Part shown: positions 17,097-27,693 of the stretch, in pieces
Layout of the letters: every line of letters begins with the position of its first letter
Position numbering within the stretch: the first letter of the stretch is position 1
Assembly (NCBI RefSeq): GCF_000022085.1
Contig: NC_011894.1
Location: forward strand, 522,501-586,500
Source: Methylobacterium nodulans ORS 2060
GTDB lineage: Bacteria > Pseudomonadota > Alphaproteobacteria > Rhizobiales > Beijerinckiaceae
DNA: 64,000 nt
Direction: 5' to 3'
Translations under genes and position numbers: made by a program
Notes under the pieces: generated by a model
Told to the model about the DNA's origin: nothing
Databases searched by the model: none
The model's input: the letters and a program-made list of their open reading frames with translations, nothing else

Positions 17097-20000
17097 TCAG
17101 GCGAAGGTGAAGTTCTGGGCGGTGAGGCTGGTCGCCTGCACGTTCTGCAGCGTGATCGTGTCGCCCGTGCCGTAGGCGATCACCGCATCCGAGCCCTCCT
17201 GCCGCAGCGCCGCCTGCACCGCCGCAAACGACCCGAACGCGCCGTTGTTGAACGCGATCACGTCCCGCTCCGCGCCCCCGGTCACGAAGTCCCGGATCAC
17301 GTCCTGACCGTCCCCGCGCCCGAACGCGAATGCGTCGGACCCAAGGCCCCCCGTCAGCGCGTCGGCGCCCGCATTGCCGAACAACAGGTCCGCGCCCTCG
17401 CCCCCGAACAGCTGGTCGGCGCCCGCCCCGCCCGATAGGTAGTCCGAGCCCGCCCCGCCCAGCAGCACGTCCTCACCCTGCTCGCCGAACACCTGGTCGG
17501 CGCCCGCCTCCCCGCTCACCAGGTCGTTGCCGGTGCCGCCATAGACGCGGTCATCGCCCTCCCCGCCCGAGACCGCATCGTCGCCGTCGTCGCCGAAGAG
17601 CAGGTCGTTGCCGGCATCCCCATTCACCTCGTCGTTGCCGAAGCCGCCCGAGACGAAGTCGTGGCCCTCGCCGCCGCTGACGAAGTCGTTGCCCCACTCG
17701 CCATAGACTTGGTCGTCACCGGCCGCGCCGAAGACGAGGTCGGCGCCGGTGCCGCCATAGACGCGGTCGTTGCCCGCCCCGCCATCCGCGACATCATCAT
17801 CGTCGTCGCTGAAGACGAGATCGTCGCCGGCATCGCCCGAGACGCTGTCGGCCCCGAAGCCGCCCGAGACGAAGTCGTTGCCGGCTCCGCCCCACACCGT
17901 GTCGTTCCCGTTCTGCCCGAAGAGCTGGTCGGCACCCGCAAAGCCCTTCAGGGTGTCGTTGCCGGCCCCGCCCCGGATCGTGTCGTTCCCGGCGCTGCCG
18001 GTGAGCGAATCGTCGCCCTCCCCGCCCGAAAGCTGGAGGTTGCCGGGCGCTGCCTCACCCGGCGCGATGACGCGGACGTCGTCGAAGCTGACGCCCTCGC
18101 TACCCCAGGAATAGAGGGCGACAGTGCCCTTCGGATGGGCGTGGTCCTCGATCGGATAGGCGAAGATGGCCTCGCCATCGAGGAATGCGGAGATCTTGCC
18201 GCCGATGACGTCGACACGCAGCCGCATCTCGGTGCCCGGCTCATATTTGGCCGGAACCTGATAGAGAACCTCCTCGACACCGTCGCGCACCCGGGTGATC
18301 TGGAACAGGCTGCCCGCGCCGTTGCCCGCCTTGCGATCGTAATTGCCTTCCGCGTCGAGCTCGACCTTGTAGTAGTTCTTGGCGTCCACATAGTGGATGA
18401 GGAAGCCGAGCGCATCGTTGTCCAGCGTCTTGATCGTCGCCTCGACGGAATAATCCGTCCACTCCTTCGCCGCCGGATCGTCGTAGATCGCCTGCGTGCC
18501 GCGGCGCAGGACGTTCACGCCATCGCCGAGGGGGCTCCAGCCGCGCGTCCACAGGTTGGGAGCAGTCGCCCCGCCCTGCCATTCGAGTTGGCGGCTCTGC
18601 AGGTCGGAGAGCTGCACGAGCCGGCCGTCGCGGAGTTCCCATTGCGAGGACTTGCCATCGGGCCCGACGCCTCCGGACTCGCCCTCGTCAAGGATCCGCC
18701 ACTTGGCGAGCGCCTCGGCGGAGCCGAAGCTCTCGTTGAGCAGCACTTGGCTCTTGGCCATCACATCGATATCGACGCGGTCGGTGGCCGTGGCGCCGTT
18801 GGCGTCGGTCACCGTCAGCGTGAGCGCGTTGGAGCCGAGGCCGAGCTTCACCTCCGGCTCAATGCCGGTGGCGACCTCATCACCATTCGCATCGGTCCAG
18901 CGATAGCTGACGATGTCAGCAAGGCCGAGCGAGGCACCGGCATCGAGCCGGACGGAAGCCAGACCGTCACCGTCGAAATCGATCGCCCGCTGATCCGCAC
19001 CGGCATGCGCCAGCGCCTTGACCTTGGTGACGACGAGATCATCGAACATCGAGGAGCGCTGCTCGCTCGAATAGAGGCCGACCGTACCCCCTTTAAGCGG
19101 ATCGGTGGCATCCTTGACGACGCCGTCGAAGATCGAGCTTCCATTGAGGAAGGCGCTGATCTTGCCGTCGAGAACCGCGACCTTCACCGCCATGTCGGTC
19201 TGGAAGGGCTGGCCCTTGGCCGCGGAGGCGAGCACGGTCTCGACGCCGTCCTTGACCTTGACGAGTTCGCGCCGGTTGGTCTTGCCGTTGAAGGTCAGGC
19301 GGTAATGGTTCTGGGCGTCCTGATAGGAGAACACAAGACCGATGGCGTCATTGTCGGTCGATTGCAGCGTCGCCTCGAAGGCATAGTCGGACCAGGACTT
19401 GGCCGTGGCGTCGCCCCAGAGCAGCAGATTGCCCTTGGCGTCGGACTGGTCGTAGAGCCTGGCCTCCGGCGCGGCCTGCCCCTCTGCAGCCGTCGGGCGC
19501 GCGAAGACCGAGCCCTTGACCACGAAATTGCCGCTGCTGCCAGTATTGTCCAGCGAGCCGAAGCTCATCTCGGCCGGGCCGAAACTCGGCCTGAGGCCGG
19601 CATCGTTGAAGTCGAACTGCACGGAGAGCGGCGTCGGCGCTGACGCCACGATGCCGCCGGCCTTGGCTCCGCCGAGGGCCGCGATCTCGGCCTCCGTGTA
19701 GACCTTGTCGGTGATGAGCAGGCTCGAGACATAGAGCTTCGAGACTTCGCCGTCCTCGTCCGAGAAGAACAGCGCCCCCTGGCTCACGTCGAGCTTGAAG
19801 CGGTCGCCGGACACGCTCTGCGAGCCGACCTTCACGCCCTCGATGAACTTGTTCAGGGTGACCGTCCCGTCGGCCTCCTCCTTGAAGGTGAAGGCGACGC
19901 GCTGCCAGGCGCCGTATTGCAGGCTGCCAGTATAATTGCTGCTGATGCCGATGCCGCCGGTGCCGTTGCCATTGCTGCGGATGAACAGATCGCCGTCGCT

Positions 20001-23000
20001 CTTGTTGGCGACGTCGGTCTGCATCAGGCTCGTCCAGTCACCCTGGCCGGGCGGGACGAGGATGTCGAAGATGACCGAATAGGAGGCGATGCGCGTGCCC
20101 GCGGGCGCGCCGAGATTGGGCGTGACGCGCAGCCCTTCGTTCGAGGGCAGCGCCGGGACGAACGCCACCTTCTTCTCGCCGCCCGGGAGCGCCGGCAGGC
20201 CGAACTCGGCCGGCGTGCCGGTGGAGAGCGTCTTGACGGGGACGGGGGGCTTCACCCAGCCGTAGGCATTGCCGTCGTTGAAGTTCTCGACCAGCAGCGT
20301 GGCATCGCCCTTGACGACCACCAGCTTCTGATCGGTCGTGACGTGACCCTTGGCGTCCGTCACTTCGAGCGTCAGCGGATGCCGGCCGACGGCGAGATCG
20401 ACCGTCGGCTTGGCGCCCCTGGCGATGACATCGCCATCGGCATTGCGCCAGACATAGGAAGCGATGTCGTGCGCCGGATCGAGCGTGCGCGAGGCGTTGA
20501 GCGTCACCGCCAGCCTGTCCGCGCCGGCCGGGGCGGACAGGTAGAGGTCATCCCCGGCCTTGGCGACGGCGCGCAGCTCCGGCGCCCCGAGCTCGACGTT
20601 GCCGAACTCCTCCTGGTGACCGCGGTAGGAGCCCGTCAGCCCGTTGCGGTCGAGCTCGGGCTTGACGCGATAGCCGTCGAGATAATCGTCGAATTCGGTG
20701 AAGTAGGTTTCCGTCGAGAGCGTCCTGTTGTCGGGATCGATCGTCACCAGCCGGATGGCGCCGTTGCCGCCGCGATTGCCGAGGGCTTCGTTGCCGTTGC
20801 CGGTGATCTCACGGGAAATGCCGTTCTGATAATTGACCAGCATCTCGTACACGGGATTGCCGTGCTGCGAGTAGCTGACATTGGTCTCCGCCCCGTCGCC
20901 GAAGATATGGCCGGAGAAGGTGAAGCTGATGTTCGGATATTTGGCCGAGAGCAGGCGATAGACGGTCTCGCCGTCATTGACGCTCTGCGGATCGTTGCGC
21001 AGTCCGTAATCGGCGCCGGTGCCTTCATCATAGAGGCCGAGGCCGGCGGCGTCGTGGCGGCTGGCGAAGTCGGTCAGCGAATGCGAGATGATCATGACCC
21101 GGTGGTCGAGATGCTTGTCGAGCACCTCGCTCGCCCAGCGGATCACGTCATCGCGCGGGCCGAACTCCATCGACAGGATCAGCCACTTGGTGCCGTCCGG
21201 CGCGGTGAAGGTGTGGTAATTGTTGCGGCTGGAGGTCGGCTCCTGGTCGTAGACACCGCGGAAGGTATTGGGGTTGGTCGCCGCCTGCTTCTCCGGCGAG
21301 AACAGCGTGTCGAGATTGACCGATGAGTGATTGGCCGCCGTGCCGCCATTCGCCTGGTCGTGATTACCCGGCAGCAGCGAATAGGGGATCTTGCCGTCGA
21401 GCGTGCGCATGGCCTTTTCGGCGACGACCCATTCGGTCGGCAGATTGTTCTGCGTGACGTCACCGACATGCGCGACGAACTGGATCTTGCGCGCATCCTT
21501 ATGGGCGGCCAGCCATTCCGTCATGCGGTAGAAGGTTTCGGGCGGGCCGTTGGCGGTGTTCTGGTCGGTATAGTCCTGCGTGTCGGGCAGCACCGCGATC
21601 GTATAGGCGTTCGGACCGGCGACACGAACGCGGAAGGCATCGGCGGCGGTATTGCCGGCGGCATCCGTCGCCGTCACCCGCACATCCGAATGGCCGAGGC
21701 CGCCGAAGTCGAGCGTCAGCTTGCCGTCCGCGACCGAAGCGTTGACCACCCGGCCTTCGGCGGTCTCGACCTTGTAGGTGAGATTGTTGCCGGCGAAGAC
21801 GCCGGCGAGGTCGATGACCGTGTTCGCGGCCGTGGGCGTGACCAGCATGTCCTTGATGGGGGCGCCCACCCGCACGCTGGCGGGCGGCGGCGGCTCCACC
21901 ACGCCGGGCGCGCGCGCGGTCAGGGTGCCGCTGCCGAAGCTCGGGCTGAATTCGCCCTTGCTGAAGTCGAACTGGACGCCGTTCACCCCGGCGATGGGCG
22001 CGGTGAACGGACCGCCGGCACTCGCGCCGCCGAGAGCCGCGACCTCGCTCTCGCTCAGGGTCTTCTCCATGAAGGCGACGGAGGACAGTGAGAATTTCGG
22101 CGTTTCGTTGCTGTCATCGGCAAACAGCAGGAAGCCCTTGTCGCCGATGACGAAGTCGTTCTTGACGGTCTGCTGGCCGATTTTTACGCCATCGACATAT
22201 TTCTTCAGGGTGAAGGAGTCGCTGCTGATCCGCTCGATAGAGAAGGCCAGGCGATGCCAGGCATCGAGGGTGATCCTGCCCTCATCCTGGCTGTCGGTGC
22301 CGAGGACGGCTTGGTCGTCCCTGAAGCCGAGCCAGAGATCGCCGTCGCTGCGGCTGCTGAGATCGCTCTGGAAGATCGAGCCGAGGCCGGTCTGCTTCGG
22401 CAGATAGAGATCATAGACGATTGTGTAGGTGTCGAAGGTGGCGCTGCCGTTCTTCGGGGCGAAGCCCGGCTTCAATTCGAGCCCGTGGTCGGGATCGAAG
22501 CTCGGCGCGCTGATGACGCCGTCCTGCCCGCCGGGAAGCGCCGGCAGGCCGAGCGATTCCGGCGTGCCGAAGACGACGGCCTGCTTGTCGGCGGCCGGCT
22601 CCGGCGGCACCACGGTGGCGGCTGCCGCCATCGTCCCGCTGCCGAAACTGGCCGCCAGGGTTCCGTTGGCGAAGTCGAACTGGGTGGCACGGCCCTGCGC
22701 GGGCGCGGCCGCGAGCACGCCGCCGACCTTCGACCCGCCGAGCGCCTTGATCTCGTCGCCGGTCATCGCCCGGTCGGTGAAGTAGAAGCTGTTGAGGTGC
22801 GAGGGCACGCCCTCGCCGTCGTTATCGGCAAACAGGAGCACGCCCTTGTCGTCGATGGTGTAATCCGCCGTCGCATAGGCTGAGCTGCCGACCTCGACCC
22901 CGTCGATGTATTTGCGCATGGTCGAGGTGCCGTCGCCATTGGCGGTCAGCGTCACGGCGATGCGGTGCCATGTGTCGAGGGTGGCGCTGCCGTGATAATC

Positions 23001-25103
23001 GCCCTTGCCGATGCCGAAGGTCGCACCGTCCTTCTTCATGAAGAACTTGGCGTCGTCGCCATTGGTCAGGTTGGTCTGGAACAGCGCGTTCCAGTCGCCC
23101 GCGAAATCACCCGTCTTGACCAGCACGTCGAAGATCATGGTGTAGGTCGTGGCCGTGCCGTCGATGGCCGGATCGAACACGAAGCCGTCGGTCTTCTTCG
23201 CCGGGGCCGGGACATGGAGCACGCCGGGATCGCCGCCAAGCGAGGGCACGCCCGTGAAGGTGCCGGCCGCGTCCTGAACCGGCTGCGCGGCGAGGACCGC
23301 GTTGACCACCGTATCCGTATTGTCCGTGAAGACGCCGTCCACGCCGGCCTTCGTCAGGGCGTCGATGAAGCTCTTCGAATTGGCGCCGAAGGCATCGTCG
23401 CGGTGCGTGTAGGGATGCACCTTCAGACCGGCCGCATGGACATCGAGGAGAAGCTGCTTGGGCGCACCGGTTGCAGCGTCGATGACGAAGGGCATGTCGG
23501 GGCCGAGGCCCGATGCATAGAGGTTGGCGATCGTCTTCAGAGCTTGCGGGGTCGTGAAAGCCTCATAGGTGGACGTCGCCGAGAGGTTGAGACCCAGCAC
23601 ATTATAGACCGAAGGATCGGCACCGGGCGCGCCGGAGAAATTGTAGGCGACATCGTCAGGAACATAGGGGGCTTGGAAATAAACCAATTGCACGAGCGGG
23701 AGATTCACGCCGGCGGCCGGCATGATTTTCGTCTTGAGCTCGATCAGATTGGCGAATTCGAAGGACTGGATGAAAACACGGCTCGGATCGATAAAACCTG
23801 CCTCCTTCAATGCGTCGATCAGCATCTTGCTGGTATCGAGACCTTGAATCTTGTGGAACGTCGGGTCCTTGGTCTCGGGATAGATGCCGATCGTCAGCCC
23901 CGTATCGGCCTCGGTCTGCTTCACGAGGGCGATGATCTCGGCCAGCGTCGGGATCTGGAACTGATTGTCATAGCTCGCCGAGCCCGGGCGGAGCTGGGGC
24001 TGGTCCTCGCGCGCGCGCAGTTCCTTGATCTCGGCGAGCGTGAAGTCGCTGACGAACCAGCCCGCGACCTTGCCGCCGGCATAGTCCTTGACCGTCAGCT
24101 TGTCGGCGAATTTCGCGATGTCGGCGACATTGGTCGTCTGGCTCGTGACGATCGGCTTGCCATTCGCGTCACGCGCGATAGTGCCGGCCGCATCGAGCTT
24201 CACGGAGGCGAGCCAGGGATCGTGGCGGGCGACCAGCACGCCATCCTTGGTCGAGACCAGATCGGGCTCGATGAAATCCGCGCCCATGTCGATCGCGAGC
24301 TTGTAGGCTTCGAGCGTATGTTCGGGGCGGTAGGCCTGCGCGCCGCGATGGGCGATCACCAGGAAGTCGTTGGCCCGGCCGGGCGTCAGCACCTCGCTCG
24401 CGTCCGGCATGGCCGGAATGCCGAGCGTTGCCGGGGTGCCGAATGTCGGTGTGAGCCCGGTCGCCTGCAGGGTCGCCGTGCCGAAGGTGGCGTTGAGCGT
24501 GCCGTCGGTGAAATCGAACTGGCTGGCGCCCGCAATGGCCGCCTTCGACACGCCCTCCTTCGACGCTCCGCCGAGCGCCTTGACCTCATCGGTGCTCAGC
24601 GCCCGGTCGGCAAACAGGAAGCTGCCGAGGTAGCCCGCGGAGGTCTCGCCGTCCTCGTCGGAGAAGATCAGGAAGCCCTTGCTCCTGTCGATGGCGTAGC
24701 GATCGGTGCTGGTCGAGGTCTGGCTGCCGACCAACTCGCCGTTGATGTACTTGCCGATCGCCACCTCGCCATTCTGGGTCTCGACCGTGAAGGCGATGCG
24801 GTTCCAGGCATCGAGCTTGGCCGAACCCTTGTAGTCGCCGCCGATGCCGATGCCGTAGCTGCCGGCCTCGATCTTGCCGAAGAGGTCGCCGTCGTTGCTG
24901 TTGGCCGAGTCCGTCTGCAGGAAGGGCAGCCAGCCGCCCGCATTCGCCGCGGGAACATAGACGTCGTAGACCAGCGTATAGGCGCTCGCCGTGCCCGTGC
25001 CGCCGGGAGCGACCCGCAGGGTCTGGTTCGGCGCAGCCTTGACGATGCCGAGCATCCAGTCGGTCGATGCTTCGACTGCATTCGCCGGGGTGGTCGTGGA
25101 CAT
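17097..25103 (-). CDS. Giant secreted RTX protein with GDPD, metallophosphatase and LamG-like modules
   Basis: 2668 residues from the ATG at 25103 (MSTTTPANAVEAS); an upstream in-frame start at 25223 adds 40 basic residues and looks less likely. Order of modules: LamG-like (about 20-200); glycerophosphodiester phosphodiesterase (about 250-605; AHRGAQAYRPEHT, FIEPDLVSTKDG, ARHD); LamG-like (645-790 and 885-1025); Ig/cadherin-like linker; calcineurin-like phosphatase (about 1165-1460; HVGDVTQN, LPGNHDQ, SHS, FSGHIFGDG); PKD-like; LamG-like (1670-1810, 1885-2030, 2135-2345) with another PKD-like unit; RTX nonapeptides GGxGxDxLx (about 2357-2600); and a C-terminal type I secretion tail (DVIRDFVTGGAERDVIAF). 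It should be exported without a signal peptide, fold in calcium and release phosphate from glycerophosphodiesters. No secretion genes lie nearby. Confidence 0.92.
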   Translation of the reverse strand: MSTTTPANAVEASTDWMLGIVKAAPNQTLRVAPGGTGTASAYTLVYDVYVPAANAGGWLPFLQTDSANSNDGDLFGKIEAGSYGIGIGGDYKGSAKLDAWNRIAFTVETQNGEVAIGKYINGELVGSQTSTSTDRYAIDRSKGFLIFSDEDGETSAGYLGSFLFADRALSTDEVKALGGASKEGVSKAAIAGASQFDFTDGTLNATFGTATLQATGLTPTFGTPATLGIPAMPDASEVLTPGRANDFLVIAHRGAQAYRPEHTLEAYKLAIDMGADFIEPDLVSTKDGVLVARHDPWLASVKLDAAGTIARDANGKPIVTSQTTNVADIAKFADKLTVKDYAGGKVAGWFVSDFTLAEIKELRAREDQPQLRPGSASYDNQFQIPTLAEIIALVKQTEADTGLTIGIYPETKDPTFHKIQGLDTSKMLIDALKEAGFIDPSRVFIQSFEFANLIELKTKIMPAAGVNLPLVQLVYFQAPYVPDDVAYNFSGAPGADPSVYNVLGLNLSATSTYEAFTTPQALKTIANLYASGLGPDMPFVIDAATGAPKQLLLDVHAAGLKVHPYTHRDDAFGANSKSFIDALTKAGVDGVFTDNTDTVVNAVLAAQPVQDAAGTFTGVPSLGGDPGVLHVPAPAKKTDGFVFDPAIDGTATTYTMIFDVLVKTGDFAGDWNALFQTNLTNGDDAKFFMKKDGATFGIGKGDYHGSATLDTWHRIAVTLTANGDGTSTMRKYIDGVEVGSSAYATADYTIDDKGVLLFADNDGEGVPSHLNSFYFTDRAMTGDEIKALGGSKVGGVLAAAPAQGRATQFDFANGTLAASFGSGTMAAAATVVPPEPAADKQAVVFGTPESLGLPALPGGQDGVISAPSFDPDHGLELKPGFAPKNGSATFDTYTIVYDLYLPKQTGLGSIFQSDLSSRSDGDLWLGFRDDQAVLGTDSQDEGRITLDAWHRLAFSIERISSDSFTLKKYVDGVKIGQQTVKNDFVIGDKGFLLFADDSNETPKFSLSSVAFMEKTLSESEVAALGGASAGGPFTAPIAGVNGVQFDFSKGEFSPSFGSGTLTARAPGVVEPPPPASVRVGAPIKDMLVTPTAANTVIDLAGVFAGNNLTYKVETAEGRVVNASVADGKLTLDFGGLGHSDVRVTATDAAGNTAADAFRVRVAGPNAYTIAVLPDTQDYTDQNTANGPPETFYRMTEWLAAHKDARKIQFVAHVGDVTQNNLPTEWVVAEKAMRTLDGKIPYSLLPGNHDQANGGTAANHSSVNLDTLFSPEKQAATNPNTFRGVYDQEPTSSRNNYHTFTAPDGTKWLILSMEFGPRDDVIRWASEVLDKHLDHRVMIISHSLTDFASRHDAAGLGLYDEGTGADYGLRNDPQSVNDGETVYRLLSAKYPNISFTFSGHIFGDGAETNVSYSQHGNPVYEMLVNYQNGISREITGNGNEALGNRGGNGAIRLVTIDPDNRTLSTETYFTEFDDYLDGYRVKPELDRNGLTGSYRGHQEEFGNVELGAPELRAVAKAGDDLYLSAPAGADRLAVTLNASRTLDPAHDIASYVWRNADGDVIARGAKPTVDLAVGRHPLTLEVTDAKGHVTTDQKLVVVKGDATLLVENFNDGNAYGWVKPPVPVKTLSTGTPAEFGLPALPGGEKKVAFVPALPSNEGLRVTPNLGAPAGTRIASYSVIFDILVPPGQGDWTSLMQTDVANKSDGDLFIRSNGNGTGGIGISSNYTGSLQYGAWQRVAFTFKEEADGTVTLNKFIEGVKVGSQSVSGDRFKLDVSQGALFFSDEDGEVSKLYVSSLLITDKVYTEAEIAALGGAKAGGIVASAPTPLSVQFDFNDAGLRPSFGPAEMSFGSLDNTGSSGNFVVKGSVFARPTAAEGQAAPEARLYDQSDAKGNLLLWGDATAKSWSDYAFEATLQSTDNDAIGLVFSYQDAQNHYRLTFNGKTNRRELVKVKDGVETVLASAAKGQPFQTDMAVKVAVLDGKISAFLNGSSIFDGVVKDATDPLKGGTVGLYSSEQRSSMFDDLVVTKVKALAHAGADQRAIDFDGDGLASVRLDAGASLGLADIVSYRWTDANGDEVATGIEPEVKLGLGSNALTLTVTDANGATATDRVDIDVMAKSQVLLNESFGSAEALAKWRILDEGESGGVGPDGKSSQWELRDGRLVQLSDLQSRQLEWQGGATAPNLWTRGWSPLGDGVNVLRRGTQAIYDDPAAKEWTDYSVEATIKTLDNDALGFLIHYVDAKNYYKVELDAEGNYDRKAGNGAGSLFQITRVRDGVEEVLYQVPAKYEPGTEMRLRVDVIGGKISAFLDGEAIFAYPIEDHAHPKGTVALYSWGSEGVSFDDVRVIAPGEAAPGNLQLSGGEGDDSLTGSAGNDTIRGGAGNDTLKGFAGADQLFGQNGNDTVWGGAGNDFVSGGFGADSVSGDAGDDLVFSDDDDDVADGGAGNDRVYGGTGADLVFGAAGDDQVYGEWGNDFVSGGEGHDFVSGGFGNDEVNGDAGNDLLFGDDGDDAVSGGEGDDRVYGGTGNDLVSGEAGADQVFGEQGEDVLLGGAGSDYLSGGAGADQLFGGEGADLLFGNAGADALTGGLGSDAFAFGRGDGQDVIRDFVTGGAERDVIAFNNGAFGSFAAVQAALRQEGSDAVIAYGTGDTITLQNVQATSLTAQNFTFA

Positions 25104-25278
25104 GATCGCGCCTCTTCGCATCCGCTGGCCGATGGAGGCCGGGCGGCCTCGGTTGCGGCGACCGCTAGCAACGGCGCTCTTCGTCTCTGTGACAGTTCGC
25201 CGAGAACTCGGCTCCTCAGCCATAACGATTTTCGATGGTGCACATCGCCCCGCAGGATGTTTCCGGGGCGGGCGCCGA

Positions 25279-25295
25279 TGTCATCAAGGTGTTAC
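25279..25295 (+). promoter_or_regulatory. Possible PhoB-box half pair
   Basis: TGTCA (25279) and TGTTA (25290) form direct repeats with an 11-base period, the spacing of Pho boxes. The site is about 175 bases upstream of the RTX gene but points the other way, so the assignment is weak. The rest of the 25104-25531 gap holds no gene that I can support. Confidence 0.25.
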
Positions 25296-25531
25296 GCTCC
25301 GCGCCCTAGAGCATCGGATGAGAATCGGGCGCGCTCTGCCGGACGGCATTCGGTCCAAGGCCGAGGGAGGTTCGACAAGCTCGTAGCGGCACTACGGCAG
25401 CCGGCGAGCCTCGACGAATCGGGGCCGCATGCCCCCGGCCCGCAGGGTTTGCGCCTGCCGGGTGCCCAGGCGTCGGCGTGACTTGACCGTGCCGCCGGTA
25501 CGGTCCGTCACCGGGGAGCGGGCGAGAGGGC

Positions 25532-26416
25532 ATGTCGATCAGCAAACTCCGGGCCTTCCACCTCGTCGCCAGCGCCGGAGGCTTCACCCAAGCGGCCCGC
25601 CAGGCCTCGGTGAGCCAGTCAGGGCTCTCCGGTCAGGTCCGCGAGCTGGAAGCGGCCTCGGGTCTCCATCTCTTCGACCGCAAGCCGCGCGGCGCCGTGC
25701 TCAGCGAGAACGGCCGGGAGCTGTTCGCGATCACCACCCGCCTGTTCGAGGCCGAGGCGGAAGCCCAGCGCTTCCTGCGCCGCGCCCCGCGCGACGGCGA
25801 GGCCGGCCATCTGCGCGTCGCCGGCGACGGGCCGATCGTGCCGCTCGCCATTCTCCAGGCGCTGAAGCGGAGCCGGCCGCAGCTCACCTTCTCGCTCGTG
25901 ATCGACAATTCCGACCGCGTTGTCGAACAGGTGCAGAACTTCCGGGCCGATGTCGGGGTGACGGCGACCCGGCCGGACACCGATCAGCTCCACGGCGTCT
26001 ATCTGATGTCGATGAAGATCGGCCTGTGCGTGTCGCGCAGCCATCCGCTCGCCGGGCGGCGCATCGCGATGCGCGATCTCGCCGGCCTCGCTCTCGTCCT
26101 GCGCGAGCGCGGCTCGCGCACCCGGGCGGTGCTGGAGGCCAATCTCGCCGAGCACGGCGTCGAGACCGGCCCGGTCCTGGAAATCTCGACGCGCGACGGC
26201 ATCCGCGAGGCGGTCGCCGGCGGGCTCGGCTGCGGGGTGGTCGCCGACCGGGAATTCGGCCACGATTCCCGCCTCGCCTTCGTGCCGATCGTCGATGCCC
26301 GGATCGGCATCGACGAATATGCCATCACGCTCGCCGAGCGGCGCAACCAGCCGCTGGTCCGGGCCTTCTTCGACGGCGCACGAAGCTGGCGCAGCGAGCC
26401 TCCGGAGATGGCATGA
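25532..26416 (+). CDS. LysR-family transcriptional regulator
   Basis: 294 residues. The N-terminal helix-turn-helix reads SAGGFTQAARQASVSQSGLS, followed by the linker helix and a type 2 periplasmic-binding-like effector domain (about residues 90-290). No neighbouring divergent target gene is obvious: the nearest gene upstream is the RTX gene, divergent across 428 bp, and downstream is a repeat element, then the dpp operon on the other strand. LysR regulators often control a divergent gene, so the RTX gene is a possible target. Confidence 0.9.
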   Translation: MSISKLRAFHLVASAGGFTQAARQASVSQSGLSGQVRELEAASGLHLFDRKPRGAVLSENGRELFAITTRLFEAEAEAQRFLRRAPRDGEAGHLRVAGDGPIVPLAILQALKRSRPQLTFSLVIDNSDRVVEQVQNFRADVGVTATRPDTDQLHGVYLMSMKIGLCVSRSHPLAGRRIAMRDLAGLALVLRERGSRTRAVLEANLAEHGVETGPVLEISTRDGIREAVAGGLGCGVVADREFGHDSRLAFVPIVDARIGIDEYAITLAERRNQPLVRAFFDGARSWRSEPPEMA

Positions 26417-26417
26417 T

Positions 26418-26662
26418 ACGGTGTCCGGCTGATCTGTTCGGAGACAAGAGGGCGCGGGATCCCCTCTCCCGTGCGGGAGAGGGGTATGGGGATCGAAGAT
26501 CCCACGTGAGGGCCCAGGTGGTTCAGCAAGACGACTGAACCGGGCCGCTGCCAGCACCACCGTCTCGGCTTTATTCTGAAGGGTCCGGGACCCTCACCCC
26601 TGCCCCTCTCCCGCACGGGAGAGGGGTTTCTTGCGCGCACTCGTCTCGGCCGGACGCCGTAT
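26418..26662. repeat. Composite palindromic element family 1, copy A
   Basis: Two hairpins with arms CCCCTCTCCCG/CGGGAGAGGGG (26461-26484 and 26603-26626) flank a central segment of about 115 bases. The outer ends read GTTCGGAGACAAGAGGGCGC and GACGCCGTATGAA. The same arrangement, in opposite orientation, occurs at 35608-35872, including central words such as GGGCCCAGGTGGTTCAG. It fills the gap between the LysR gene and dppF. Confidence 0.88.
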
Positions 26663-26703
26663 GAAGTCTCTTGGAATGCACTCGCAGAAGCGACAGCGCG
26701 GAA

Positions 26704-27689
<986 letters not shown>

Positions 27690-27693
<4 letters not shown>

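Noticed and set aside
17300..18030. Regular DNA repeats resembling a CRISPR array
   Set aside because: They are codons of calcium-binding nonapeptides (27-base period) within an open gene; no unique spacers.
25104..25223. 40-residue N-terminal extension of the RTX protein
   Set aside because: Residues are basic and unlike the rest; ATG 25103 gives a typical acidic start, and type I secreted proteins need no leader.
17661..25481. Long plus-strand frames opposite the RTX gene
   Set aside because: Translations are low-complexity mirrors of the repeats; all domain evidence is on the minus strand.
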